Assembly (NCBI GenBank): GCA_002148405.1
Contig: MUGG01000218.1
Coordinates: 62,001 to 126,000 of the forward strand
Direction: 5' to 3'
Source of the DNA: Alkalinema sp. CACIAM 70d
Lineage (GTDB): Bacteria > Cyanobacteriota > Cyanobacteriia > Leptolyngbyales > Leptolyngbyaceae
DNA: 64,000 bases
Shown: piece by piece, positions 1 to 8,629 of the stretch
Layout: each line of letters starts with the position of its first letter
Position numbering within the stretch: position 1 is the stretch's first letter
Notes under the pieces: model-generated
What the model was told of the DNA's origin: nothing
What the model saw: only the letters and a program-made list of their open reading frames with translations
The model's database searches: none
Translations under genes and position numbers: made by a program

Positions 1-1304
1 TCTACTGCAAAGGTGGCCAAAGTTTGGGAAGCAGCAAAGTTTTGATCCAGATCGCTCAAGGCTTTTGGTTGCAGGACGATCGCATAATTACCAGAGTCTG
101 CACTATCCCAGCTTCCTCCCGGTGCTGCAATGCGATAGGTGGCGGTAATGGTTGCCGCATCCCGATCGCTACTAAATGTCAGCAACTGTACCGGGATCGT
201 TGAATTATTGGGGCCGTTAACCTGCAACGCATCGTAAAGAGAAATGCGTTGAACCGCCAAATTGTCCCGATAGGTCACGGCAAAGCGATAGTCGCTCCCT
301 CCACCCACGATCTCGCTTAATGGCTCAATCTGCGCAGTGGGTGGGACAAAATCCACACGAAAGGTTCCCAAGGAGCCAGCCGCAATAAAGTTGCTGTCAA
401 TATCGCTAACTTGATTGGATTGCAGGTTGACAAAATATGTTCCTGTATCGGCTGCATCCCACACACCACCCGGTGCCTCTAAACTGTAGGTAGCTGTCAG
501 AATTCCGCCCGTGGCATCTTGACTCAGATTAACAACCTTGGCCGCTTGGGAGTAATTATTCGGCCCCGTGACAACAATGTTGCCATCGCCGATCGTGCTG
601 CGCTTCACCGCAGCTTCATCCCGATAGGTCACCGTAAAGCGATAGTCGCTACCACCACTTTGAGTGATGCTTTTTAAATCAGTAGTCGCCGTGGGAGCGG
701 TCACATCTGGAAGTAATAAGTTAGATTGTGGAATAATCTCCTTAACTTGGCTGTCACTGGCCCAGAGTAGTTGAACAATCGCCCCGCCAAAATTCTCGTA
801 ATACTCTAGACGGATATCATACTTTTGGCCTGCGACCAATGTGATTTTGCCTTGATCTTCCGTTAATGCATGATCAACCCAATTATTAATTAATAGCTTC
901 CCATCAACCCACAACCGAATTCCATCATCGGATCTTGTAAAAAAGGTATAGGTTTCCGAGTAGTTAGCAACCACAGAACCTGACCAACGAGCCGAAAAAA
1001 GACTATTCTCTAACACTGATGAATCTGGTGAACCTGCGCCCCAATCAAAATTAACGGACGCATCCGATCGTGTTAACTTCAATTGCTCAAAGTTAGACCC
1101 CGCATAATACTGTCCAAGTAATCCATTTAGGGGTTGAGGTTCTGCCGCCAAAATTGCCGCACTCGCTGAAACACTCGCTAAAACATTGGCGACCAGTGGG
1201 GATACCAACAACGAGCTTTCCACGTCACTACCAGAAAATCCATCCAAAGGACTAGAATTCAAGAAATTTTCACTTGCAGAAAAAATACGATCGCTACTCA
1301 CCAT
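1..1304 (-). CDS. PA14-domain exoprotein with repeated beta modules (3' end outside window)
   Basis: An open frame runs on the minus strand from an ATG at 1304 to the window edge (about 434 codons, no stop), so the C-terminus is missing. After a low-complexity N-terminus of about 75 residues there is a PA14 domain (about residues 80-190) with the recognisable run GKLLINNWVDH and, further on, YDIRLEYYENFGGA. It is followed by two homologous modules of about 115 residues, each containing GGSDYR-F-VTYRD, GPNN, TATY and APGG-WD-AD-G-Y. PA14 domains bind carbohydrates in many bacterial adhesins and glycosidases; the repeats resemble extracellular beta-sandwich modules. No classical signal peptide is obvious, so export by a type I or other leaderless route is possible. 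Substrate unknown. Confidence 0.8.
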   Translation of the reverse strand, partial: MVSSDRIFSASENFLNSSPLDGFSGSDVESSLLVSPLVANVLASVSASAAILAAEPQPLNGLLGQYYAGSNFEQLKLTRSDASVNFDWGAGSPDSSVLENSLFSARWSGSVVANYSETYTFFTRSDDGIRLWVDGKLLINNWVDHALTEDQGKITLVAGQKYDIRLEYYENFGGAIVQLLWASDSQVKEIIPQSNLLLPDVTAPTATTDLKSITQSGGSDYRFTVTYRDEAAVKRSTIGDGNIVVTGPNNYSQAAKVVNLSQDATGGILTATYSLEAPGGVWDAADTGTYFVNLQSNQVSDIDSNFIAAGSLGTFRVDFVPPTAQIEPLSEIVGGGSDYRFAVTYRDNLAVQRISLYDALQVNGPNNSTIPVQLLTFSSDRDAATITATYRIAAPGGSWDSADSGNYAIVLQPKALSDLDQNFAASQTLATFAV

Positions 1305-1974
1305 AATTCAATCTCTTTCAGAATGAATCCCGTTTAATTCGCTCACAACCTGGAGAGACCCCGAACACTGAATTAATCAAAAAATCTATCTCAAGATTGA
1401 GGAATGTTTTAGAAAATTATTCAGCAAAGTGTTGTCAACATGATTCATTCCAGAACTTCATTCTAGATAGAATTGACCTATTTAAAATGATTTAAAAAGG
1501 TGCTCTAGGTTACTTACGATTGCTGACGATTGCTGATAATTTCCGGGTTCAGTAGCTAACCAATTGAATGCTTTCGATACGTTCTTAGAATACTGTATTT
1601 TGAATAAACGCGATCCACTTATATCTTTAAAATATATTTTGCATTTAAATTTGTGGCTCGATCGTTTGTACTGCGATCGTTTGTCCCGCGATCGTTGGCA
1701 ACTTCACCATCAATGGCACGATCGTGAGCAACTTGATCCCATCTCCTGTGCCGCATCCCCCAATTCAAACGTGAACCTTCCCACCCCATTTCCGCAGAGT
1801 AAAATCTTGTACTACAGTCTTGTACCACAAGTTAACCTGAAACCATTTCCTGAAATAGTTTTTGTTAAAACAATAAATATTTTTAAACAACTCATCCAAT
1901 CCTCTGCCATCGAACGTCCTTGACAAGACAAACATCCCGATCGAGAATTGTGCCCGTCAATGAGGAACAGCCCC
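1305..1974. other. Intergenic region with clustered CGATCG repeats
   Basis: About 670 bases between divergent genes. The left part (1305-1560) is AT-rich and probably holds the promoter of the PA14 gene. At about 1657-1733 there are several near-copies of a CGATCGT-TTGT word spaced 10-20 bases apart. Open frames here (for example 1564-1923) have repeat-driven composition and no ribosome binding site, and I do not regard them as genes. Confidence 0.5.
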
Positions 1975-3480
1975 ATGCAGCCAAACCGACAGAAGCCCAG
2001 CCGAGAAGGGAATCGCTACTGGATTGTTCAGGATTCTCTGATTCAGCGTTGTCTAATTCAGAGTTGCCTGATGACGACTGCGCTGCTGGGAACCGCGCCC
2101 GCGATCGCCCAAGTTTGTCCCGCCCAATTGGATAACCAAGTTCAATCCACCCTACGACGCATCAACAGTGGCCGCTGGGGCGTCCTTGTCCAAACCCAAG
2201 CTCCCACGGGGCAACGGCGGAATCTGGTGAATCTTAATGCCAGCACCCAACTCATTCCTGCCTCCAATGCCAAAATCTTAACCACAGCCGCTGCCCTACA
2301 GCGTTTAGGGGCAGACTATCGCATTCAAACCCTTGCCACGGGCAATTCGATCGGCCCGAACCTAGCCACCTTACGAATTATCGGACAGGGCGATCCAAGC
2401 CTGACGACCCAGCAGTTATCGGCCCTAGTTAGCCAGCTTCAGCAGAAAGGTATTCGGCAGGTGGAACAACTGATCGGCGATGAAACCTATTTTCAAGGCC
2501 CCACGATCAATCCCAATTGGGATGCTGAGGATATCGGGGAAGCTTACGCAGTCGCCGTTAATGCCCTGATGTTAAATCAGAATGCCATTAACCTGACGCT
2601 CTTTCCCCAACAGGTGGGTCAGCCCTTGCGCGTCCAGTGGGAAGACGACACCGATCGCCCCGATTGGACATTAGTGAACCGATCGAGAACCGTTGGACGA
2701 ACCGCCAGCGAATCTGCTAACGCCGATCGCAATGGTTCTCGCATTGTCATTGACGCCGCCCTGCGCATCGGATCAGACCCAGAATTAGTTGGTATTGCCA
2801 TTCCGAATCCGGGTAACTATTTAGTCCGCAAGTTTCGTAATTTATTAACCCAATCTGGCATTCAAGTGAAAAGTGCCACCTTGGTTCAACGCAAGGTGGC
2901 ACCTCCCGGTGAAATCCCCTTGGCCAGCGTATCTTCTCCACCCCTATCAGAGCTACTCTACGAAACCAATCAAGAAAGCAATAATACCTACGCTGAAGCA
3001 CTTCTAAAAACGCTAGGAAAACAGAACAATTCCAGTTCTGGAAATACAATCCAGGATGGAGTTTCTGTTCTAAAGACAACGCTAACGACGTTAGGCGTCA
3101 ATGCTAATCGCTATAACCTAGTAGATGGCTCAGGATTATCTAGGGGAAATCGAGTCAGTCCCGAAGCTTTGGTACAAACCTTACAGGCGATCGCTCAGTT
3201 ACCCACAGCAGATCTTTACAAACGATCTCTGCCCATTGCAGGGATGAGTGGCACCCTGAAAAATCGGTTCCGGGGAACATCCGCCCAGGGAATCGTTTTC
3301 GCGAAAACCGGAACGATCTCTGGCGCAGTTTCTCTTTCAGGCTATATCACGCCCAAAAACTATTCGCCCCTGGTTTTCAGCATCCTCATCAATTCATCCA
3401 CTGCACCTTCTACGGTTCGTCAAGCGATCGATGAAGTTGTGGTGACCTTGACCCAGCTTACCGACTGCAACCCTCGGTAG
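1975..3480 (+). CDS. dacB: D-alanyl-D-alanine carboxypeptidase/endopeptidase (PBP4 type, class C)
   Basis: A peptidoglycan DD-peptidase acting in the periplasm. The three penicillin-binding motifs are visible in order: S-N-A-K (SxxK) in the run IPASNAKILTTAAA, S-N-N (SxN) in ESNNTYAEALL, and K-T-G in FAKTGTISGAV. The large insert between SxxK and SxN is typical of PBP4/DacB. The N-terminus has a hydrophobic stretch ending TALLGTAPAIAQ, a plausible signal peptide with cleavage after AIA. The frame extends upstream to a TTG at 1948 and an ATG at 1960; I prefer ATG 1975 because AGGA at 1963-1966 is well placed as its ribosome binding site. About 501 residues, normal for the family. It converges on the SulP gene. 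Confidence 0.88.
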   Translation: MQPNRQKPSREGNRYWIVQDSLIQRCLIQSCLMTTALLGTAPAIAQVCPAQLDNQVQSTLRRINSGRWGVLVQTQAPTGQRRNLVNLNASTQLIPASNAKILTTAAALQRLGADYRIQTLATGNSIGPNLATLRIIGQGDPSLTTQQLSALVSQLQQKGIRQVEQLIGDETYFQGPTINPNWDAEDIGEAYAVAVNALMLNQNAINLTLFPQQVGQPLRVQWEDDTDRPDWTLVNRSRTVGRTASESANADRNGSRIVIDAALRIGSDPELVGIAIPNPGNYLVRKFRNLLTQSGIQVKSATLVQRKVAPPGEIPLASVSSPPLSELLYETNQESNNTYAEALLKTLGKQNNSSSGNTIQDGVSVLKTTLTTLGVNANRYNLVDGSGLSRGNRVSPEALVQTLQAIAQLPTADLYKRSLPIAGMSGTLKNRFRGTSAQGIVFAKTGTISGAVSLSGYITPKNYSPLVFSILINSSTAPSTVRQAIDEVVVTLTQLTDCNPR

Positions 3481-3539
3481 ACCAATTCGGTAGCCCCAAA
3501 GTCACTGACGATCACCCCCCCGATCGTCTCACCCTTGGC

Positions 3540-5303
3540 TTAAATTCCCCCTAATTGCCGCATCGCCTGATCCGTCGTTAAAAAGAAGTGATCCCGTCCC
3601 ACATAGTCCACAAAGCCCACTTTCTCTAGCTTATCCATCACAGGGCCTTTCACATCAGACATATAGAATTGAATCCCCGCTTGCTTCCATTCCGCAACCA
3701 GATTTTCCAAAACCTCCAATGCACTTGCATCAATTAGATTAATCGCACTACAAACGAGTAACACGGTGTTGACAGTGGGTCGATCGGCGATCGTCTTGAG
3801 CAGAAAATCTTCTAAAAACCGGGCATTGGCAAAATACAAACTGGCATCCATGCGCACCGCTAAAACCGTTGAACAGGTGGTGACCGGATGGCGCAGCACG
3901 TTACGAAAGTGCTCCGTTTGTCCCAAGCGACCGACGATCGCGATGTGGGGGCGGCTGGTGCGCCAGAGATGCAAGGCCAATGCCACCAACGCCCCAAAAA
4001 CCACGCCTTTTTCCACCCCAACGCCTAGAACGGCAGTAAAGGTGATCAACCAAGCGATCGCGTCAGCTTTGTCATAGCTCCACATACGACGCAGGGTCGC
4101 AAAATCCACCAGCTTGTAGACCGCCATAATGATAATGGCAGCTAAACAGGTTTGCGGTAGAAAATAAAACAATGAAGTGAGAAACATGACCGTGATCGTG
4201 ACAAAAATCGCTGTCAGGATCGAGGCTAATCCCGTATTCGCACCCGCTGAGAAATTTACAACCGATCGACTGAGTCCCCCCGTCACTGGATAGCCTCCCG
4301 CCAAGGCCGCCCCCCAATTGGCCATTCCCAAGGCAATCAATTCCTGGTTCGCATCCACTTTTTCTCGGCGTTTGCTAGCCAACGCTTGGGCACTGCCAAA
4401 CCCTTCCATATAGGCCACTAGACTAATCATGAGTGCCACAGGCAGGAGGGTTTGCAAACTCGATCCGGATACGATCGGCCATTGGAGACTGGGTAAACCC
4501 GCTGGAATTTCACCCACCACTTTAATTCCCAGGGTTTGATCTAAGCGAAACGCCCAAACAACGATCGTGCCTAAAACGACAACCAGTAAGGGGGCTCCCT
4601 TCGATAACGGTAAAATAGTTTGGTCATGCCAGCCCCGTCGTTTCAGTTGCTTGACTAACGGATTACCGCAATACAACAGGATAGCCAAACTCGCCAGTCC
4701 CAATCCCAACGTACTCCAGTTCACTTGATGGAGTTTTCCAATCAATAGATGCAATAACTCTACAAAGGTTTCTGTATGGGGAATTTTGAGTCCCAATAAA
4801 TGTTTGACTTGGCTCAACCCAATAATCAGCGCTGCACCACTAATAAATCCAGAAATCACCGATCGACTCAGGAAATTGACTAAAAAGCCTAAGCGAAATA
4901 CCCCCAGTAACAGTTCGATCGCACCTACCAGAAACGCTAACAGCGTCGCTAACAACAGATAATCAGCACTACCTTGGGGAGCCAGTTTACTAATAGCAGT
5001 CGCAACCATCAGGGAATCGACTGCCACAGGCCCCACTGCCAACATAGGACTCGTTCCAAACAATGGATAGAGCATTGGAGGCAAAAGGCTGGCATACAGA
5101 CCGATGTGGGGCGGTAAACCAGCCAATAACGCATAGGCCATGCTTTGGGGCACTAACAAACTCGTGACAACGATACCTGCTGTCAAATCTCCCACCAAAT
5201 CCTGCCGACGATAGCGCGGCAACCAGTTGAGGACTGGCAAGTACTGTCGGAATACGGGGTGTTGTAAGAGACCCGGTCGCAATAAGCCCTGTTTCACTTT
5301 CAT
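3540..5303 (-). CDS. SulP-family anion transporter with STAS domain
   Basis: 587 residues. The N-terminal two thirds are strongly hydrophobic with the SulP signature region near the start (DLTAGIVVTSLLVPQSMAYA and then LLAGLPPHIGLYASL). A cytoplasmic STAS domain occupies about residues 450-570 (VLLVCSAINLIDASALEVL). SulP proteins carry sulfate, sulfite or bicarbonate; cyanobacterial BicA belongs here, so substrate cannot be read from sequence alone. Position as the last gene of a minus-strand set with a persulfide dioxygenase, an ArsR regulator and YeeE/YedE proteins favours a sulfur oxyanion, which is inference. The gap to the upstream dioxygenase gene is only 12 bases, so the two are probably co-transcribed. 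Confidence 0.87.
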   Translation of the reverse strand: MKVKQGLLRPGLLQHPVFRQYLPVLNWLPRYRRQDLVGDLTAGIVVTSLLVPQSMAYALLAGLPPHIGLYASLLPPMLYPLFGTSPMLAVGPVAVDSLMVATAISKLAPQGSADYLLLATLLAFLVGAIELLLGVFRLGFLVNFLSRSVISGFISGAALIIGLSQVKHLLGLKIPHTETFVELLHLLIGKLHQVNWSTLGLGLASLAILLYCGNPLVKQLKRRGWHDQTILPLSKGAPLLVVVLGTIVVWAFRLDQTLGIKVVGEIPAGLPSLQWPIVSGSSLQTLLPVALMISLVAYMEGFGSAQALASKRREKVDANQELIALGMANWGAALAGGYPVTGGLSRSVVNFSAGANTGLASILTAIFVTITVMFLTSLFYFLPQTCLAAIIIMAVYKLVDFATLRRMWSYDKADAIAWLITFTAVLGVGVEKGVVFGALVALALHLWRTSRPHIAIVGRLGQTEHFRNVLRHPVTTCSTVLAVRMDASLYFANARFLEDFLLKTIADRPTVNTVLLVCSAINLIDASALEVLENLVAEWKQAGIQFYMSDVKGPVMDKLEKVGFVDYVGRDHFFLTTDQAMRQLGGI

Positions 5304-5315
5304 AGTGTCGAATCG

Positions 5316-6014
5316 TTACCCAACCGTTGCCACTTGCCCACAGGCTTGATTGGCAGGGACAGCTTCCATGATCTTTTTCGGATCGGGAAGATTAAGGTTC
5401 TTCATGAATTCAATGAACGTTTCTCGGGTACGCCCTACAAAGCGAGGATTCCACTGCTTTTCTTCACCGATCGTGGATACCGAATGACCGCGATAGTCAT
5501 GGCCAGGATACACCAACGTACTCTCTGGCAACGTAAACAACCGCTGGGTTACGGAGTCATAAAGGGCACCTGCATTCCCGCTTTGAAAATCCGTACGCCC
5601 ACAGCCCCGAATAAAAAGGGCATCACCCGTTAATACGTGAGTACCATTAACTAGATAAGCCATATGACTATCGGTATGGCCCAGAGTGGCGATCGCTTGA
5701 ATCTGCACATCTCCCACGGCCAGCCTTTCACCATCCTGAATTTCCCGGTTAGCACAAGCCACTTCCGCATGCTCAGGAACAATCCCTTCGCAGCCTGTGA
5801 GTTCCCGTAGTTTGCCGGTTCCCGTAATGTGATCGGCATGGACATGGGTTTCTAGGCAATATTTCAACGTCAAACCCAATTCATTCAGCAGTTTGAGATC
5901 CCGTTCCACTTGTTCTAACACAGAATCCACTAGAACGGCTTCCTTCGTGTTGGGATCAGCAATTAGATAAGTATAGGTCCAAGTTTCTTGATCGAAGAGT
6001 TGACGGAATAGCAT
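5316..6014 (-). CDS. ETHE1-like metallo-beta-lactamase-fold persulfide dioxygenase
   Basis: 232 residues from ATG 6014, which is preceded by an excellent AAGGAG site at close spacing; the frame also opens further upstream (6077) but that extension is not family-like. Metal ligands of the MBL fold are visible: H57-x-H59-x-D61-H62 in THVHADH, H113, D131 in TGDALFIRGCGRTDF, and H172 in YPGHDY. The GCGRTDFQ run is typical of the ETHE1/Blh branch (glutathione persulfide dioxygenase, producing sulfite) rather than of glyoxalase II. It lies between an ArsR regulator and a SulP transporter, as in BigR-controlled operons. The role in persulfide removal is well supported by family and context, but not proven. 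Confidence 0.87.
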   Translation of the reverse strand: MLFRQLFDQETWTYTYLIADPNTKEAVLVDSVLEQVERDLKLLNELGLTLKYCLETHVHADHITGTGKLRELTGCEGIVPEHAEVACANREIQDGERLAVGDVQIQAIATLGHTDSHMAYLVNGTHVLTGDALFIRGCGRTDFQSGNAGALYDSVTQRLFTLPESTLVYPGHDYRGHSVSTIGEEKQWNPRFVGRTRETFIEFMKNLNLPDPKKIMEAVPANQACGQVATVG

Positions 6015-6138
6015 TTTTTCTCCTTGATAATTTGGTGATGAGATCGATGACAGACAAACCTTTGAAGCGCTCATCATTCTTGGAGAAACCTGACCACTCG
6101 CTCATAACGCAGTTATTGGGGTTAAACTAGCCGTTTTT

Positions 6139-6591
6139 TTAACGTAGTTGTCGGAGAGTCGTTAGATGTTGCAATTGCTGACTCTGTTGCTCCATTTGAA
6201 TAGAGAGCGCATCACACACAAGATCACAAAGCTCAAATAGAAACGGGTTTGCAATGCTGTAGTAAACACAAACGCCTTGTTGTTCTCGGGCAACAATTCC
6301 AGCCTGAGTCAGCATTTTGAGGTGCTTTGAGACATTAGCTTGTCCCAACCCCGTTTCTTCAATAATTTCAGTAACGTTTTTAGATCCCTGTTTCAAACTA
6401 CAGACAATCTGTAAGCGACTCACTTCAGAGAGAACCTTAAAGAACTCTGCCATTAACCCCAAGGCCACCGGCGACAGCTTTGAAATGCCACAGTCATCAG
6501 AAGCGATAACACCTGTAGTGACAACATCTGTAGTCACAGGAATAGAGGGCACAGATTGAATTAACGGTTGTACGATCGCTTTACGAGGCAT
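6139..6591 (-). CDS. ArsR-family repressor, probable BigR/SqrR-like persulfide sensor
   Basis: 150 residues, with a disordered N-terminal extension of about 40 residues before the winged helix. The recognition helix region is about residues 81-100 (GLGQANVSKHLKMLTQAGIV). Cysteines are at 34, 64, 108, 122 and 126. Cys64 in RLQIVCSLKQG and one Cys of the last helix (FELCDLVC) fall where BigR/SqrR regulators carry the pair that forms a tetrasulfide crosslink with persulfides. No ArsR-type CVC metal motif is seen in the DNA-binding helix. It is encoded just upstream of the ETHE1-like gene, on the same strand. Upstream dyads at 6678-6700 and 6791-6809 may be its operators. Confidence 0.82.
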   Translation of the reverse strand: MPRKAIVQPLIQSVPSIPVTTDVVTTGVIASDDCGISKLSPVALGLMAEFFKVLSEVSRLQIVCSLKQGSKNVTEIIEETGLGQANVSKHLKMLTQAGIVAREQQGVCVYYSIANPFLFELCDLVCDALSIQMEQQSQQLQHLTTLRQLR

Positions 6592-6677
6592 AGCAGTTCA
6601 GGGATACAAAGAAATACGAAGGAGTTAAGATGAGCCGGAAAGTCAAGTTAGTCGTAACTGATGACCATTACCCCATT

Positions 6678-6700
6678 GGTTTAACTCGATTGGTTAAACC
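6678..6700. promoter_or_regulatory. Perfect dyad upstream of the ArsR-family gene
   Basis: GGTTTAAC, a 7-base spacer, then GTTAAACC: an exact 8-7-8 inverted repeat starting 87 bases upstream of the regulator start codon. No T-run follows on the minus strand, so an operator is more likely than a terminator. Assignment to the neighbouring regulator is inference. Confidence 0.45.
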
Positions 6701-6790
6701 GTGTTTTTGAACCCTATTTCAACGGTTCCTTGGACTGTTTTTTAGACTGTTTTTTGGGGCTAGGTACTAATTGAACTAGTTGCCGACTTC

Positions 6791-6809
6791 ACTATATTAC
6801 CAAATAGTA
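6791..6809. promoter_or_regulatory. AT-rich dyad, candidate ArsR-type operator
   Basis: ACTAT and ATAGT flank an 8-base centre in the gap between the YeeE/YedE gene and the ArsR gene. The reverse complement shares ACTATTT-GT-ATA with a site at 8047-8065 in front of the transporter pair. AT-rich interrupted dyads are usual operators for this family. Confidence 0.4.
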
Positions 6810-6868
6810 TTGCTTTAGTCACCTCCTTTATCTATTTTTCTACCCGGTTTTTCTGCCAAGCTAGCTAG

Positions 6869-7372
6869 TCAACTTTTTCCATTGGGAGTCGCTTGTGATT
6901 TATCACGATCGGGTAAGTAGTCCGCGATCGTCCCCAACCACCGATAAGCAAAAGAACCTACTATAAAACTCAGCATAAACAAGATGGGATTCCAACTTCC
7001 CAAAACCCAAGCGGTCATTCCTGGCCCTGGACAATACCCAGCAATTCCCCAACCCACACCGAAAATGGCAGCCCCTAGAACTAGCGGCAGATCAATCTCT
7101 CGTGTTGTAGGCAAATAGAACTTTTCAGAGAACCAAGGATGGGGAAGTCGCAAAACAAAGCGAAAGGCAACGATCGTAACACCTACCGCTCCTCCCAATA
7201 CAAAGAGCAATGTAGGATCCCACTGACCTGCAATATCAAGAAATCCCAACACTCGATTACGATCGATCATCTGCGACAGTCCCAATCCTAACCCGAAGAG
7301 AATTCCCGCGATCAATGCAATCCCATTTTGTTTCACAATGCGTCTCCGTTGGCGTCGTTGAAGGATGTTCAT
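6869..7372 (-). CDS. YeeE/YedE-family membrane protein (half transporter)
   Basis: 167 residues with about four to five hydrophobic segments. It carries GIAGYCPGPGMTAW, the conserved Cys-containing motif of the YeeE/YedE thiosulfate-uptake family. With the gene just upstream (7453-7884) it forms a split pair, as in PmpA/PmpB of BigR operons, where two short subunits replace the single long YeeE. Probably moves thiosulfate or another sulfane-sulfur species across the plasma membrane. The gap between the two genes is 80 bases. Confidence 0.82.
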   Translation of the reverse strand: MNILQRRQRRRIVKQNGIALIAGILFGLGLGLSQMIDRNRVLGFLDIAGQWDPTLLFVLGGAVGVTIVAFRFVLRLPHPWFSEKFYLPTTREIDLPLVLGAAIFGVGWGIAGYCPGPGMTAWVLGSWNPILFMLSFIVGSFAYRWLGTIADYLPDRDKSQATPNGKS

Positions 7373-7452
7373 GGCTTAATTCACACTGCTAGAAGAGTCA
7401 TAAAACTAGCTAAACAATAAAATGTTTCAGTACGCTAGATTCACTAGATTGA

Positions 7453-7884
7453 TTAGTGCACGAGATGTCGAAGAATAAACACTGTAATAAAAGCAGTGGT
7501 TAAAAAAGTTAAGACGGCTACAAGCGATCGTCCTGACAGTCGTCCTAAACCACAGACTCCGTGACCACTGGTACAACCACTTCCCATGCGAGTTCCAAAG
7601 CCAACTAACAAGCCCCCAATTCCCATCGCCCAAGGCGCAAAGGGAGAAGTTGGTGTCGGATGAGTCGCCAATCCATACTCATAAATTGCACCACCAAGCA
7701 GCATTCCCAACAGAAATAGCGATCGCCAAGCCTCCTTCTGGGTAAATTCGATCGCGCCATTCACAATGCCACTAATCCCAGCAATGCGCCCATTGAAGGC
7801 CAGCAAAATCGTACTGCTGGCCCCAATCAATAAACCACCTAACAACGCCGTTATCCAGTTAAATTCTGCCATCATGATCATCAT
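7453..7884 (-). CDS. YeeE/YedE-family membrane protein (half transporter)
   Basis: 143 residues, four or so membrane segments. The motif MGSGCTSGHGVCGL near residue 100 is the hallmark of the family, and the Cys residues in it are the ones proposed to relay sulfane sulfur. It is the first gene of the minus-strand sulfur module. The start at 7884 (MMIMMAEFNW) is uncertain; ATG 7872 would remove four residues. It faces a DUF2892 gene across about 410 bases that include an AT-rich dyad at 8047-8065. Confidence 0.83.
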   Translation of the reverse strand: MMIMMAEFNWITALLGGLLIGASSTILLAFNGRIAGISGIVNGAIEFTQKEAWRSLFLLGMLLGGAIYEYGLATHPTPTSPFAPWAMGIGGLLVGFGTRMGSGCTSGHGVCGLGRLSGRSLVAVLTFLTTAFITVFILRHLVH

Positions 7885-8296
7885 TCAAGATTCCAAGCCA
7901 CTGTCTAGCTTTCCAAGCAATTGATCAACCCAGAGTCCTCTGTCGTGATCAACTCAGCTCAATCCATCTCAGGTCGCAGGAGTAAGCCTTTTTGCCCCTT
8001 TAGGATTGATCTACTCTATGTAATAACATAAAAAATTTGCTTTTACAACTATTTAGTTATACTATCAATCAGTAGGATTTCAGAGTTAAGGTATATCCAC
8101 CCTAATTAGGAACTCGTTAAGGAATAACATTCCTGATTCGGTCACCCACCGCCTTGTCCACCCACCGAACCACTTAGGATTTGATTTGGACGCTATTCCC
8201 TAAGGACGGAAGCAACCAAGAGGATCCCTCCGCTACGAAAACTTCTCAAATCCTACCGATCTTGTGTTTTCTATTTTTTAGAATTTAGGAGTTGAT
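7885..8296. promoter_or_regulatory. Divergent promoter region of the sulfur module
   Basis: About 410 bases between the YeeE/YedE operon and the divergent DUF2892 gene. It contains the inverted repeat AACTA-TT-TAGTT at 8047-8058, inside a longer stretch similar to the reverse complement of 6791-6809. The stretch 8150-8270 is GC-richer and has no open frame worth calling. Promoter elements cannot be fixed by eye. Confidence 0.45.
8047..8065. promoter_or_regulatory. AT-rich operator candidate before the YeeE/YedE pair
   Basis: Contains AACTA-TT-TAGTT (8047-8058) and continues with ATACTAT; similar to the reverse complement of 6791-6809. Fits an ArsR-type operator shared by the two transcripts of the sulfur module. 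Confidence 0.35.
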
Positions 8297-8509
8297 ATGT
8301 CGAGTAATGTAGGTACGGTAGATCGTTTAGTTCGTCTACTGTTTGCGAGCATTTTGCTCTATTTAGGTTTGATTGTTTATTCAAGCTCTCTCCTTGGGAT
8401 TGCTTTTGACATCGCCGCCGCAATTCTGGGTTTAACTGGACTTTTCGGGTTCTGTGGCCTGTATGCCTTACTGGGAATGAATACCTGCCAACGACCTAAT
8501 TCCAATTAG
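8297..8509 (+). CDS. DUF2892 (YgaP-like transmembrane) protein
   Basis: 70 residues with the N-terminal signature NVGTVDRLVRLLFASILLYLG and two membrane helices, as in the membrane part of YgaP-type rhodanese proteins and stand-alone DUF2892 proteins. TAGGAG lies at the right distance before ATG 8297. Such proteins often accompany rhodanese, persulfide dioxygenase and YeeE genes, so its divergent placement next to the sulfur module fits. Exact function unknown. Confidence 0.82.
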   Translation: MSSNVGTVDRLVRLLFASILLYLGLIVYSSSLLGIAFDIAAAILGLTGLFGFCGLYALLGMNTCQRPNSN

Positions 8510-8629
8510 TGTCTATCTGGTACCCGAGAACCAGAGACTCTAATTGGATTCAACCGAATCCACAACAGACTATGACAACACTGGGATGGTTAATTGCCAT
8601 CCTTATGTTTTTCTAGGAGTTTACGCCCC

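Noticed and set aside
1564..1923. 119-codon open frame before dacB
   Set aside because: No ribosome binding site, composition driven by CGATCG repeats, no recognisable domain.
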